Shown piece after piece: positions 50,771 through 64,000 of a stretch of DNA of 64,000 nucleotides. Under the pieces are notes generated by a model, which saw only the letters and a list, made by a program, of their open reading frames with translations, ran no database searches and had not been told where the DNA came from. Origin of the DNA: Vanilla planifolia (lineage: Eukaryota > Streptophyta > Magnoliopsida > Asparagales > Orchidaceae). Each line of letters begins with the position of its first letter. Positions within the stretch are counted from its first letter, which is position 1. Made by a program: the position numbers and the translations under genes. The stretch spans positions 17,641,755 through 17,705,754 of the forward strand of contig CM043868.1 in assembly GCA_023846275.1 (NCBI GenBank). Direction: 5' to 3'.

Positions 50771-53700
50771 TTATTAGTAGAAAAAAAATAAATGCCATTT
50801 AAGTGTTCTAACATAGTTTAGATGAACTACGTCTAACGTCCCACAGATAGTGATACAAAGTAAAGGTCTTTAAAGTATTTTTATAAGTGATATATTTTGC
50901 ATATCCGTAGTCTATAAAATATCATAAAATATTATCAAATAATTTTTATAATTTTTTTTTGCTTTTACTAATATAAAATAATTATTTTAAATCATCTTTT
51001 TAAAGACCATTTTCAGCAATAACTTGTTATTATCGAACATAATGATTTGATTAATCTTCTCATTTTTTTTACACAATAAAATTTAATAATTAATGTACTT
51101 TGAATGCCCATAGATAAATCATCACTTGATATTTTATAAGGTTATATTAAACTGTCATGATCCCACTAATCTAAACTATTTATGAGCATTAATAGAGAAA
51201 GATAATGTTGCCCAAAGTTTTATTATTTTTTCTAACCTATTTTAAGATACATTTATATTTTGTTATAACAATATCTTAAGTTCAAATTTCAAATCAAAAT
51301 CTTGTAAATATTATTAAACCTTGTCTTAAAACAATGATATGTTCTACCAATAAATAATTCAACTGTTTTTTTTAATACACTTCCATAAACAATTTAGAAA
51401 GAGCTTTTATAGAGATATATTATATAATATTTTTTATAATTTTTTACCTATTAATATATTTTTCTCAACATGAAAGTTTGTTTAAAAAAAGTGTAATTAT
51501 TTCTTAAATCTTTTTTTACAAAAAAATAAAATAAAATAGTTGCATATTTTTCTTTTTCATGTTATAGTAATTTAAATTATCATTAATACTTGTATCAAAA
51601 ATTTTTTACTTAAAAATCATAAATAAACCTTTGTGTTTCTCTTCAATTTCAAAATATTTTATAATAGAATTTATGCAAATATCTTGTTATCTAAATTCCA
51701 AATCATAACCATCTCTGTTTTCATTTAATTTTTGACATCAAATGCTAATGATGATGTGAATTTAGTATATAGTTTAGGCATGTGTTATCATATCCTTTTA
51801 AGTTTACTTAACAAAATGTGTTATATGCACAAAAAAACATTTCTTTATTAGAAGATGTAGCTTTCAATGCTTAGAATGCAAATGCATGGCTTTATGTTTT
51901 TATGATCCCAATAATTTGTTTTTTTTTAATTGAAACGAACTTTACTATTAACCTTATAATGCATGTATGTATATGTGATCCCATACAAAATTCTTTATGA
52001 AAATTTTTCCCCTTTGGTCACCATCATAAACACCCTTAATGGTGACAAAAATTAGGTATGGTGAAGATAGTTGAATTCATTAGTCTAGTTTTTAGTAATG
52101 TGCATTTGGAGGATTTATTTCTTTTTAATTTCAAATTGGAAACACAAAAGACGTGTTGAATAGATTGCAAAAACACTTTTTATATTCACCTTTAGCATCA
52201 TTTTAAACTTGATTCTTTAAAAATGATGGTTCTTACAAAAATATTTAATTTGTCTTCAACTCTTTTAGCTTCTAAGTAATTTTCATATATTTTAATTAAA
52301 TCAATATATTGTACAATTTTATATAGGAAATGATTGCACTTAAAATATTTGTTTTCATAAATCTAGTTTTGTATTTCATATATTTTATTTCTCTTAGTGA
52401 ATTGGAATTTTTAGATGATTTTAAAAACTTTAGTATGTTTTTCAAGAGCCAAATATTAGTGATAATCACCACAAATATTTATATGATTATTTTAAATAGT
52501 TTATCTTGCAAAATATGAGAAATTAATGCTACCATATGACATTACCAACACATTTACAAGAGTTGCAATTTTTTAGATTATTTTTTTATATATCCAATTT
52601 TCCTTGTTAATCATTTGCTTTAGAGTACAAATACTTAAATCAAAAGTTATTCTTTTATTTTATCAATCAATGTAATATTGAGTGAAAGTAGGGTAATATG
52701 ATGTTTTCAAGTTATTTCTATTATAATTTCATTGAGTTCACTTACATGTTGAACTTTTATTCTTGTTGTGTAAAATATTATCTTGCATTTTCTTGGGTTG
52801 ATCATTAATTGCTTCTCAAAACCCACGCATAACTTGCATCTTAAGGCATATTATCACATTTGATTCCATATTACTATATGTTGGTTTTGAGCTCATATTT
52901 TTTGTGGTGTAACTTCAATTTTGCTATCTTGTTATAATTTTGAAGTGTGAATTAGATAGAATAATCTAATGTTGTGAAACTAATAAATTTTTTCTTATGT
53001 TAACTAATTTGAGATTTAAATGAAATCTTAACTTGAAATACTTGATTTTCCTATTAAAACTAAGATTTAGTACTTTATACAATTATTTTTATTATAAAGT
53101 TTATTTGTTTTGTCATTAAAAGGTTTTATGTAAAACCTAAAACTATTAAACTAGTTATTGCAATTTACAATTCCTTTTTTTTTCTAGAATTTAATCATCA
53201 TTAAAATCTTCTTCATTATTTCTTTATTGTTTATTACTACATATCTTATTTTGTAAAACAAATTAACATTAAAATTTTCTATAATTAAATTACAAGTGTT
53301 TCACATCATATTAGGATTCATCCACCATTTTATTAACTATTGCTTCTCTCTATTTGTTTCAATAATTACGATTGCAATATAATAAAATTGGCAAAATTAG
53401 AATATTATGAAATATAATGATATTTGATAAATTTTTATTAGAATATTATATTAAAAATAAAATAAAAATTAAAAAAATTAAACTAAATTTTGATTTTCGC
53501 ATTGTGCCTAATATTCGTGATTTCACATGGAGTTATATTTCCAATTAATCTTAATAAATCATTCTTAGACAGTAATTTTTAGACTTTTTCACATGATTAC
53601 TATGGTTTAATAAACTTTTTCTAGATTTAAAAAAATATAAAATTTATTAATATGCTCATACTAAAAACATTTCATCTTGCTATTAGATCAAAAATAAATT

Positions 53701-53950
53701 TTGAATATTGTTTTTTGGTAAATAAAGGGAGCTCTTTTGGACCGGCCAAAAAATATTTGACACTTTTCAATGCATGATTCACATTGCTGTTACATTTTGC
53801 TTGCTTCATTCTTAAGTCATGGATAACTCGTTTGAATGCCTGCTCTCACGTCATGGGTAGCTTCAACATCCGTTAATATACGATCAGTTTTTAATCATTT
53901 CTATATATTCACATGAACAAATAATTCAGTCATAATACTATAATACATAT

Positions 53951-53952
<2 letters not shown>
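50771..53952. other. AT-rich intergenic
   Basis: AT-rich DNA with long T and A runs. No gene, domain or clear repeat is recognised. Confidence 0.45.

Positions 53953-53988
<36 letters not shown>
53953..53988. repeat. (AG)18 microsatellite
   Basis: A 36-bp pure AG run. GA/CT runs are common in plant promoters, but no gene was found next to it. Confidence 0.95.
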
Positions 53989-53990
<2 letters not shown>

Positions 53991-54058
53991 TTGAAATGGT
54001 TGGTGATGATGATTCACAATCCAATCCACGTGTTACTTTGGTGAGTGTGACAATAAAT

Positions 54059-54102
54059 CCATCCATCCATCATCTATCATCCATCCATCCATCCATCCAT
54101 CA
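54059..54102. repeat. (CCAT)n tetranucleotide microsatellite
   Basis: About ten CCAT/CATC units with a short interruption (CATCTATCAT). Confidence 0.93.
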
Positions 54103-57100
54103 AAAAACTTGAAATGGCCACCGCAATTCACATATTTCACCCACTCCACAAGAGTAATGAGTATGCGTTCCTGTTTGCTTTTGCACGGCCTTCACATGAA
54201 GCAATGATGATGAGATCTTCGGTGCCATGGCCGGAGATCCACCATGCGTTTGGATTTTGGATCGTCTTCTTCTTAGGTTTCGGTTCTCGAGATCAATGCT
54301 ATCATTTGGGTGCACAGCTGAACGTTGCTTCTGATTATTCTCTCCACGATCAAACCGACTCCCAAGTCACAGTAGTGCGTTTCTTTGGACCAGTTGTTGA
54401 TATGTATTTGATGAAATACTTATTATTATTCATCCAAAAACAATTAAAATAACTTTTAAAAGATAGCCTTTTCAGTACTACCAATCAGAGCATCAAGGAA
54501 TTATGACTAAATCTCCTTCCATACCTTGTGTAATGAGTAGAACTAATAATGATTTTGTATTAAGAGCTAAATTGATTAAGAGAATGGAACATAATTAATA
54601 TGAAAAACTTCCATAGCCCAATGATAATATTTTTAAATTTCTCAAAATAAGTAAATTATATCGATATTTTATATCAAATTATAACTATTTTGTATTGATA
54701 TTTTATGATTCAAAATCCTAACATAGTCCTCACACTTCTTTTGTATTTTCAATCACCTTTCCCTTACGTGATGCTTGATCTTTTTCATGAATCTTTAATT
54801 CTAATATACTTAGTTCACCATCTCTCCACCTCACCATTACATCACCGAGAGGGGAAACTCATCAGAAAATTTGATGTCGTGAGAAAAATGCTCTTGAGTG
54901 ATGAGTGTTCATACAAAATAGGTCAAGTTGTCCTGAAAAAAAGGGTTTTTACATAGTTCATTCTAAACATTGCGTAGAAGCTCGGCTATGGTGAAACTGG
55001 TATAATGTATGTGGGGTTGGCTCATTCATGGAATAGGAGACGGTTAAACTTGGAGCTTGGGATGGCATGCTGGGAGGTCCTATCTGCGACAATGAGCAGA
55101 TGATGCACAACCATGTCGAGCAATTTGTCATGTGTGATTGCTGGAGTTCCTAAGAGTTTGTTGATGAGAAACAAATTAATTGAAATGAGAAATAAGAATA
55201 GAAGTATCATAACAACTAAGTTTCAATCATAATTATGTTATCAAATAAGAGAAGAAGGAGAATAACTTAAAACTAATATTTAATTCATTTATTTTAAAGT
55301 TTTTAGTTTATTATATATATTCTTTCACTTTACAACTAATATGTATATTTATAGAAGTAAAAAATGTTAAAATATAGAATCAAATATAGTCTATAAAAAC
55401 TTTATATATTTGTACAAAATTTTGATACTTTTTTATTACATTTTTATTCTTAATTTATCTTAAAATTAGTTTCATATGGGCTTTCATACAATACATTATA
55501 TGATGGGTTTTTGATAAATGCTTTTGATTTATAATTGAAGTCCAAATCACTCTTTTTTAACATGCACTTCAAGATCTCTACACCCATGCTCGATCATCTA
55601 TTCTTGTCTTGCATTAGCTACTTTGCTAAAAGTAGTCAAATTGTTGAATTATTAGTAGCATAAACCATGCAGATGTTAAATAATAAATAAATAACATAAT
55701 TGTTTATATAAATGTTGTGTCGATGATATGTTGCATATATGTAATACCACACATACTATATTTTAGAAAATTATTGATACATTAAATGATGCAATGCATG
55801 AGTTAACATCCAACATTTTTATTATGTGCATGAGCACAATGATATTATATTTATGTGTATTATCAATATTTTATTACTTACATGAGAATTGATTATATAC
55901 TAAAATTTAAGTGTATATAGAAATAATTATATGTTAACACAGGTAATGTGTGATGATAATATTGAAATGATAGAAAAATTTAAAACTATTTGTGAGCCAT
56001 GTAAATTAAAAGATTGAAAATACATATTAACTAATAAGTCACGTGGAATATATAAGAGTTAAAAAATACCTAAGTGGTTAAAAAGATAAATGAAATATGT
56101 AATGATTGATGGGTTAAAAGTGTTATATGCATGATAAAATAAAAATTAATAAATAATATTTATATTATAACTAAATAAACTTAAGTATGATTGTAGACTA
56201 ATTACTCAAAAAAATAGAGCAGCACAATAAACTATAAAGTTTATACAATTAAGAGAAAATAATGCCAATAAATACGACTATATTGATAAAAAAATGATAA
56301 TAATGAGATTATATGTGTATGTTTATTTTTTAGTGATTATAGCATATATTTATATCGTATTTTTTTAATTACTATGATGAAGATCTAGTGTGTTTATTTC
56401 TTTCTCACTCAATTAATATGATAAAGACATTACATATGATATGACCTAAATATTTTATTATTTCACATGTAATGAATATGTTAAATTTATTCTATTAAGT
56501 TTATAATGATTGTTCAATATATATTAGTACTAACATTTTAGGTATGTCAAAGTCACAACATTTAAAGAAAGAGTACGATAACAAAATATTAGTCACTTTC
56601 TTATATATAAATTATATTGTATTAAGAATTGTACTTATGATTTTGTAAATTACATATTATAATTGCATGAATGTGAGGAGATAAATGTATATTAAATATT
56701 TACATGAAAATTATAGATAACTATATAAAATGATTACAAAGTATAATTGTATTAATATTTGATGTGTATATATTTGAAAAATGGATGAAATACAAATGGG
56801 ACTTTGTCGATTTCAAAAAGTAAATTTTGGAGAAAAATAGATTTAAATAGTTTATGATAAAAAATTTATATTTTAAGTTTGTGACAAATAGAAGAACCTT
56901 ATCTTTGGACCCCAAAAACTTGAACATTAACATAAGAGTCTTACAAAGTATATTTGCCAAATTTTTTCGATCAACTTACAAGGATTTAGAGTTTACAAAA
57001 CTAGTTGTAAAAATTTCTTGAATTGAAGAAAATTCTGACTTCCAACGAAAAAAATCACAATAGATTACCAACGACAAATCGATGCATATTTGGATAGAGG

Positions 57101-58400
57101 AGAAAAAATATTTCTTATCATGCATTTTATTATGTTTCCGATTATAAAAACAAGCCATGATGCATTGTAAATTGAATGACATATTATACATCTTACAGTA
57201 AACATATTGTATGTCAAATTTTGACATATTGTATGCTAGTCATGGGATGAGATGCTTTAGTTTCTTTTTTTTTCACTTATTTTGATTCTATCTTAAAACT
57301 AATTTCAAGCTATACACAAATTGGGGACTACTGAAAATTAAAAGTATGCTAAGCCCCTTAATTCATTCTCAAACAGACTTCCTTAAGTTTTAATTCAATC
57401 TTCTCAAATCATGCATCAAACTCAACATTCTAACAAAGACTTATTCTTACCTAGCTAGAGCTAAAATTAGAGAAACTATGTGCAGAACTTAGTCAATATC
57501 GTAGCTAGTATTTTCATACCTTAGCAAATCTAAAGTTTTCCAAAGACTTCAGGTTTCTTGCAAAAATCTTGCTTCCTTTCTCTGTTTTCACCACATTATC
57601 TAATTGCTCACCTTATTCTTCGTCAACGATCAACCATAGCGCTTCTTCCACCTTTTAGAAGAAGCTAGACCACAAGGATCCCTTGGATTTTGCTTGCTCA
57701 AATTAGGACAAAAAAGAAGAAAACTAGAAGCACTTACCTTGCTCTCCTCTCATGATCCAAATAATAACTTAGATTATCCTTCTCCTCCTATTCCTCTTCT
57801 TTTTTATGCTAGATATTTTCCCACTTCTCAAAACAACTATAGTAATCCATATCCTCAATTGAATTTAGGATAACAATTAACCACTAAAGACCTAAATTCA
57901 CTTGTTACTTAAAGATATGTGCCCAATTGCCATTCTCTCTTTATAGGAAATCAATAATTACTATTTAAATTTGGAAATTCATAACAACTCTAGTTGATTC
58001 TATAAAATTATAAATTACATATCAATAAATTTGTCATGAAAAACTTTTGTAAATGATATTCTCAACCCATGATTCTGAAATACTTACATATTAACATGTA
58101 CTTTACGATGCAACCAAAATTAATTATTTCAAATATACTTTCAAGAATGTTAAAAATATTATTCTGAACATGAAAATATCAGTATCATATACTCAAATCA
58201 TAAATTTATCATATTATATAAAATTATTAATTCAAATTGTTATTCTCAAAGTCTTAAAATTTTATAAGATAGTAACACGAAACCTTACCACTAATCATGT
58301 TTAACATGTGATTCAATTTTGACCAAACAACAATTTCAAAAAGGTTGAAAGATAACTCAATAATAAAATTATATCTACAAAATTATAACTGTATACTTTA
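54103..58400. other. Intergenic; GC-richer patch at 54.1-54.4 kb, otherwise AT-rich
   Basis: At 54.11-54.45 kb both strands have open frames (112 and 71 codons), but neither shows a known domain or intron-linked continuation. A patch near 54.95-55.2 kb is also less AT-rich. The stretch 57.4-57.9 kb is rich in short CT and CTTCTTCC words, as in some LTRs. None of this supports a gene call. Confidence 0.4.
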
Positions 58401-58439
58401 AAGATAATAGTTGCATAGTATGAAAATTATCCAATCAAT

Positions 58440-59250
58440 GAAGATTTCTTATCTCCACTTTTTTGAAACATTTACACCTCTTTCCATTATGATCTCAAGT
58501 TTCATCCAATGTTTTCTCATGACATCACATGCTAGGCCAACAATGTTGATTTGTGGACAAAAGTGGATGCAAATCAACAATGCAACATAAACAAATGCAA
58601 GTCACAAACTCATATCTTAGAAGAAATAGAAGTTGTGGTGTTTGTTCCGCTATACTTATGAAAGCATTATTGCTCTAATTCAGCAAGAGTAACTATCTTT
58701 ACTATAAATGACAAAAGGAAAGGTGAGTCTCCCATAATGGTATTATATGTCATATGATAATCTTATAAAACTATAAGAATTCTTCTTTAATGATCTTTTA
58801 TTCAATGAAAGTGTGCCTTCAAAATAGTCACAATATGCTTTTTTAGTAGCTCAACATTTTCATTTGTTTAATGATAAGAAATAGATGAAATCCATAATGA
58901 AATGCGACACTCATTGCAAAAAGTAAGCATTGATTTGGTATCAAAGGATTTGTTATTGCTTGTAATAGTCATGAAAGGTGACTTATAATGACAAATAATA
59001 TATGTTCATAAAATATCTTAACTTGAGCACCTACCATTGAAGTTAATTATTTTCTTCAATTGACATCTTAAAATAATCTACCAACACAACTAAGAATATC
59101 ATTGGAAATGAAACTATGAAATTCATCATCATATTATGAAGGATTGTGAGCTTTATATAAGGGATATAAATTTGAGACTTATCTTACTAACTTTCTCAAA
59201 CAATAGGTTATTTTTAAACTATTTAATTATTTTATCCATCCAACAAAGCT
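58440..59250 (-). mobile_element. Ty3/Gypsy integrase-region fossil
   Basis: Minus-strand sequence around 58.7-59.0 kb resembles the Gypsy integrase core region around the HPQTNGQVE and ETPF landmarks (here HQTNENVE and DSPF). Looser similarity to the following integrase tail lies at 58.44-58.7 kb. It is broken many times and no LTR could be assigned to it with confidence, so it is an old fragment. It directly abuts the repeat copy that starts near 59.3 kb. Confidence 0.45.
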
Positions 59251-59297
59251 CCCTTTTTGATGTCATAACCTAATCAATTCCATAGTTTTGTGATCCA

Positions 59298-60640
59298 ATA
59301 ATGTCTTACACATCAAATAAAAGTTCCACTTGAAGTGTACTAGTCATATCTAGAATTAGATTTGTACTAGGGTTGGTTCTTTTACTTTTAATTAGTATTT
59401 ACTATCACTGTCATTATGAGAGATCAATTCATTTCTTATTGCATATTTTAACTTTTTTTTATCAATTTGTTAAGTTATTTGTACTTTCATTTTATTTTGA
59501 ATTATTTGAAGATTAGTTGTCATCTTTTTAGTAATTTTTAGCTTTAAATTTAATCTAGAACATTTCTATAGAAATCTCATAGTTCCACTAATGCAAACTT
59601 TGGTCCATTTTCACTTAAAATTGAGTTTTTCGATTTTTTTGGTCACAGTTCATAGCCATTGTTTCCACCGCAATACCTGCACAACCTATTCCACCAACTT
59701 AACTTGAGAGGCCTGCTTAACCTGCATCAACTTGCACAGATTCGTGTGGCCCTTACTAACATATCAACTTGTGCCAGCCTAATCTAATATACAGAAAATT
59801 ATATAGATCAGTAACCCACATCGACTTGTCAAACTGTATTAATCAATTCTAAATCTTGTCGATCTGTACCCACTCCTAAACCAAAGTTAAGTTGTCACTG
59901 CACCTCTTATCCTATTCTTAAATAACTTTTAGTATTTTTAAATGACCTTTAGAATTTTAAAATGTATCCCTTACTATTCTTAAGCATCTTTTTGTATTTT
60001 TGCTCTAGTACATTATTGTTATGTCCTTGAAATCTTTATAAATTAATATATTCACAATGCTGAAAGTAATAAAAAATTGAATGAATAACAAAGTGATATT
60101 GTTATGCTTATTTGATATGAATATTTTATATGTGATTAATCCAATATTGTGATTTTGAATGTTCCCTGAGAAGGCAAGCGAGAGATTAAATAGAAGAGAT
60201 TTTGACTTATTATTTAGCATCTACAAAAGCACAAATTGTCAAAAAAATGCTTAACTCCACTACTTTATTTCATCTTCTAGGATGGATTACTCATTGCATC
60301 ATTTTATTTGGCATGTGTAAGTAAACATGTGATTTTCTTTAATTGTATTCTAAGAATTTTACTTGTGTATATCTTATAACTTCATTATTAACTTAAGTAT
60401 ATTGGGTGTGGATAACTAAACTACTCTCCCTATAGGATGATATCCCTTATGTTAAAGTTTTGTATAAGTCTTTAACTTTTAGAAAATTTTTTACTTATCT
60501 AATGATCCAAAATTTTTTTATTTTAAACATATAGCACTTTAGGTAAGCTATTGTATTAATATATTATTTGAATCTAAATATTTTTTTATAATTTATGAGC
60601 TAAATATAGGTTTAACATATCATCTTATATTAACTTGTAT
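59298..60640 (+). repeat. Long direct repeat, copy 1 (LTR-like)
   Basis: It aligns by eye along its whole length with 61519-62964: TAATGTCTTACACATCA at the start; a CCATTTTCACTTAAAATTGAG passage; GTGGATAACTAAACTA; and CACTTTAGGTAAGC near the end. The GTGGAT-ACTAAA ... CCCTT-TGTTAAAG passage is reminiscent of the 3' part of Copia LTRs. No primer-binding site or polypurine tract was found, so the family is uncertain. The copies are old and diverged. Confidence 0.6.
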
Positions 60641-61518
60641 CCAAACATAGTTAGTATAGGAACTTATATGATTTTAATTTTGAGTTAAGAAAATATCTTT
60701 TAATTTTTTGCATTTGTTGTGAGTTGCTATAGGTTTGCTTGATTTAAAAAAAAATTCTTTTTCAAGTTTGATGCTCCAATATTTCTATATTTGTATGCTT
60801 TCTAGTTATTACATTTTCAAATTTGTCCTTTTCTCTTTATGATCCCAATTAAGAACTTTGTTTCTAACTTAATAGTTTATAGTCACTAAATAAAAAAAAT
60901 AATATAAAATATCTAATTCTTGACCAAAATAACCACTAATAAACCCAATAATATAATATGAATTTTTAGAACCAACTCATTCAATGTAAGAGCTAAGAGA
61001 GATCATAGAAACACATATAGATCGACTATAATAATGTAAAGTCAATAGATTGCTTGGAACCCATATATCAAGTATATGACAAACAACTCTGGAGATAAGA
61101 AATTATCTTCTAAAAATAAACCTAACATATTAGAACATTGACCTAAGTGTTGAGTTATGCCATGTGTTCATAATAAAAACCTGAAATAGATGATAATCTT
61201 TATATTAACATGGTTAAAATAAAAGCCTAAAGATTATCAAGATTAAAAAATAGGAACGAAGTATTATGTTGATTGTTATGATCTTAGCGAGTAACGAAAG
61301 TATCAATTTATAAAAACTAGTCTTATATCATGTGTTAAATTATTTGTTCACATATTAGAAAAATAATATCTTGACAAAGATCTAGCATTACCTCGATCAT
61401 TGGAAAAACTCAAGATAAGCCTACAAGGTAAATCCAAAGATGCTAGAAAAGTATTAGAGATTTTACTCAAGCTCCATAGAGTTGAGCTCTTCCTCATTTA
61501 AGGATGATGATATAGTAA
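60641..61518. other. Spacer between the two long repeats
   Basis: AT-rich DNA of about 0.88 kb, with no coding similarity and no LTR-element signals at either end. Confidence 0.45.
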
Positions 61519-62964
61519 TGTCTTGCACATCATACATAGATTTTACTTGGAGGTATATTAGCTATATTTAGACTTGGAACCATGCCAAGATTATTCCTTC
61601 TATACTTTATTAGTCTTTACTATAATTGTCATTAAGAGGGATTGATTAAAATCCTTATTTATTACATATTTTAATTTTATTTTTTGTTAATTTATCAAAT
61701 TATTTATATATATGCTTTATTTTAAGTTATTTGAAAATCATTTAATAGTTTTTTGGTTACTGCCAAGTTTAAATTTGTCCATTATATCCTTACAATTGTC
61801 ATGTAGTTTCACTTATGCAAAATTTGATCCATTTTGACTTAAAATGGAGTTTTTTTTGTTGTTTTTGTCGTCAATTGTCGTCTGCAACTATGCTACCCAC
61901 GTGACCCATTCCACTGACTCAACCCAACTTCTCCGCTCAACCTGTGTTGGTCATGCAGATCTGCTTGACCTCATCGACCCATCAACCCACTTGATCCACT
62001 CAAACATGGGTCAACTTGTTTAGATTTTTGAACCCTCGTTGACCCATCAAATCGTGTAGATCTATTTCAAATCACACTAACCATAGAAAACCTATGCCCA
62101 TTCACAAACCAAACTTGAAGGTCATTGCATCACTATTACTGCGTCACCCTGGCCTTGTTGCTCTCTCGAAACACACAGACCATTTAAGAACTACTTATTG
62201 TGTTCAATTTTTACATTTTTAAGAAATTTTTTTGCATTATTCAAAATAAAGTTTTTAAATTTTTTTGTTACTTTTGAAATTATTAAATGATATTTAGAAT
62301 TCCAAAATATTATCCATGGTATTCTTAAGTGTCATTTTGCATTCCTAAGCTAATAAATTATCATTATATCATTAAGGTCTCTAAATAAAAATGCTCACAA
62401 TATTGTAAGTAATGAAATTTTGAATGAAATAAGTGTTATCGCTAAGATTGTTTAATAAGAGGTGTACGATTAATCATAAGATGTGATTCTGAAAGTACAT
62501 TGAGAACGCAAGTAAAAGACTCAAAAGGAAAGATTATGATCGATTATTTAGTATCCATAAAAGTACCAAAACACTAAGAAAGTCCTTAACTTGCTACTAA
62601 TTATTTAATCTTTTGAGAATGATTACTCATCATGTCTTATTCTTCAGCTTATGCAAGTGAAGATATGATTTCTTTTGTTTGTATTCTAAACACTCTACTT
62701 GTATGCACATTGTCAACTCACCACCAACTTGAGTATATTGAACGTGGATGACTAAATCACTCTCTCTATAAATTGAATCCCTTGTGTTAAAGATTGTGTA
62801 AGTCCTTAATTTTTAAGAAAGTTTTTACTTGTTTGATAATTCTAAAATTTTTAATTCTAAAACTATATCACTTTAGGTAAGCCATTATACATATAGTATA
62901 CTTGAACTTAAGTATTTTTTTATTATCTATAGGTCAAATATAAGTTTTAACATATCATACTATA
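61519..62964 (+). repeat. Long direct repeat, copy 2 (LTR-like)
   Basis: The partner of 59298-60640 in the same orientation. Its middle (61.88-62.1 kb) is richer in C (CAACCCACTTGATCCACTC, CATCGACCC), corresponding to a decayed equivalent in copy 1. Confidence 0.6.
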
Positions 62965-64000
62965 TCACTTTATTAAAAAGTAAAAGGATTCAATCATTTT
63001 TGTGACTATAATATCATTCGTGTGTGCGTTAATGTTAAGCTTTCAGTTTAAATAAGACATGGATCATACGTTGAAATGTTTCTTTAATATTCTTAAGTTC
63101 AGTGACATAGTTTCATAATTGTAAGTATTTTAATGGATATTATGAATGTAGTGGATATAATAGAGTTTTAGTGATAAGGTTAACCATAAATGAATATATA
63201 TATGGTGACATTAGTGAGGAAATTGTTGATGCAGGAGTTGAAGTTGAGGTCACTAGTTTTGGATGTGGTGGAGACAACTTCATTTGACATGTAATGTTTT
63301 GTACAATTTTAGTTAATTGGTTAATTACAATAAAAAAAGAGATTATTTTGTTGACATGATTGATACCAACAATTAGAGAGAAAGAAGTACGCTAATAATT
63401 ACTAGCTAATTTTAGAAGGAAGAGAGATAATAAGTCTCAATTAAAACATAAAATTTTTGTTACTAAAATGATCAATTGTAATATCACCATTGGTTATGAA
63501 AAATTAGCTCATCATTGGAAATATATAAGAAAAATGATATAAGAGATTTTTCATAAAAGAACATTTAAAACTAAGCAAAAAAAATCATGCTGATGACAAA
63601 ACAACAAAAATTTCAATATCTATAGATTGTCAAAAGTTTCTTCTAAATTTACAATTCTAAAAGCCTATGATGTAGATATAAGAAATAAAAATTTAATATA
63701 ATAAATAGAGCCAACAGAAAGGAGTTTATCCTTTGTGCTTTGATTACAATGTCTCATTACAACATTGACCTCTTTTATTTATAAAAGAAAATCAATTCAA
63801 TATAATAAAATAAGATAATTATTTTATTTAATAAAGACATTTGATTGACAATAGTTGTTCATTTTTTCATACATGATTTGATGTATGAATATATAACAAT
63901 AATCTTATTCATCTTTCTTTTTAAAAATAATACATGAGATATTTATCAAACCAAGAACCTCGATATTATCACACAAATCATAATAAAAGAAGTATCATTA
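62965..64000. other. AT-rich intergenic to the right edge
   Basis: No gene or clear repeat is seen. A short passage at 63.22-63.29 kb (GAAGTTGAGGTCACTAG, GGATGTGGTGGAGAC) is less AT-rich but has no recognisable product. Confidence 0.4.

Noticed and set aside
54100-54452. Open frames of 112 (plus) and 71 (minus) codons
   Set aside because: No domain, no splice-linked partners and low-complexity flanks; overlapping frames on both strands suggest chance in a GC-richer patch.
59298-62964. A single LTR element made of the two long repeats plus spacer
   Set aside because: No primer-binding site after copy 1, no purine tract before copy 2, and no coding trace in the spacer; reported only as direct repeats.

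Overview
The window is flowering-plant nuclear DNA, very AT-rich, with spliced genes, a plant-type LINE and several LTR-retrotransposon fossils. Protein details of the two host genes and a GC-rich last WRKY exon suggest a monocot. I cannot name the species, and the monocot call is an inference.

Two host genes are readable, both on the minus strand. The first is the 5' part of GIGANTEA (circadian clock and photoperiodic flowering). Six coding exons, between 15617 and 1448, encode residues 1-229, and the rest of the gene lies beyond the left edge. Exons 2-5 sit within 840 bp, but the flanking introns are about 8.2 kb and 5.0 kb because retroelements entered them. Intron 1 carries an old Copia element. 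Intron 5 carries an 854-bp Cassandra-like TRIM whose LTRs each hold two 5S-rRNA-like boxes. Upstream (16.4-16.54 kb) are three ACGT-core elements and one evening-element-like site. The second gene is a complete three-exon WRKY13-like transcription factor of 200 residues (50455 to 48232).

Between the genes, 16.7-48 kb is AT-rich sequence with AT microsatellites, small tandem repeats and two copies of a long LTR-like repeat (17.6-19.7 and 35.4-36.8 kb). At 40709-45762 a GC-rich, full-length-looking LINE of the L1 type sits inside a perfect 16-bp target-site duplication with a poly(A) tail. It has ORF1 (DUF4283 plus CCHC) and ORF2 (endonuclease, reverse transcriptase, zf-RVT), which overlap by 8 nt. 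It looks recent but defective: ORF1 changes frame at a run of nine G and ORF2 has one in-frame stop.

Right of WRKY13 (50.8-64 kb) I see no host gene. There are an (AG)n and a CATC microsatellite, a Gypsy integrase fossil near 58.7-59.0 kb and two diverged direct copies of a 1.35-1.45 kb LTR-like repeat. I found no prokaryotic features, no CRISPR array and no clearly novel system. The most unusual items are the dual-5S TRIM in a GIGANTEA intron, the LINE gene architecture and the (AT)n array splitting a tandem repeat at 32.2-32.7 kb. All alignments were made by eye.
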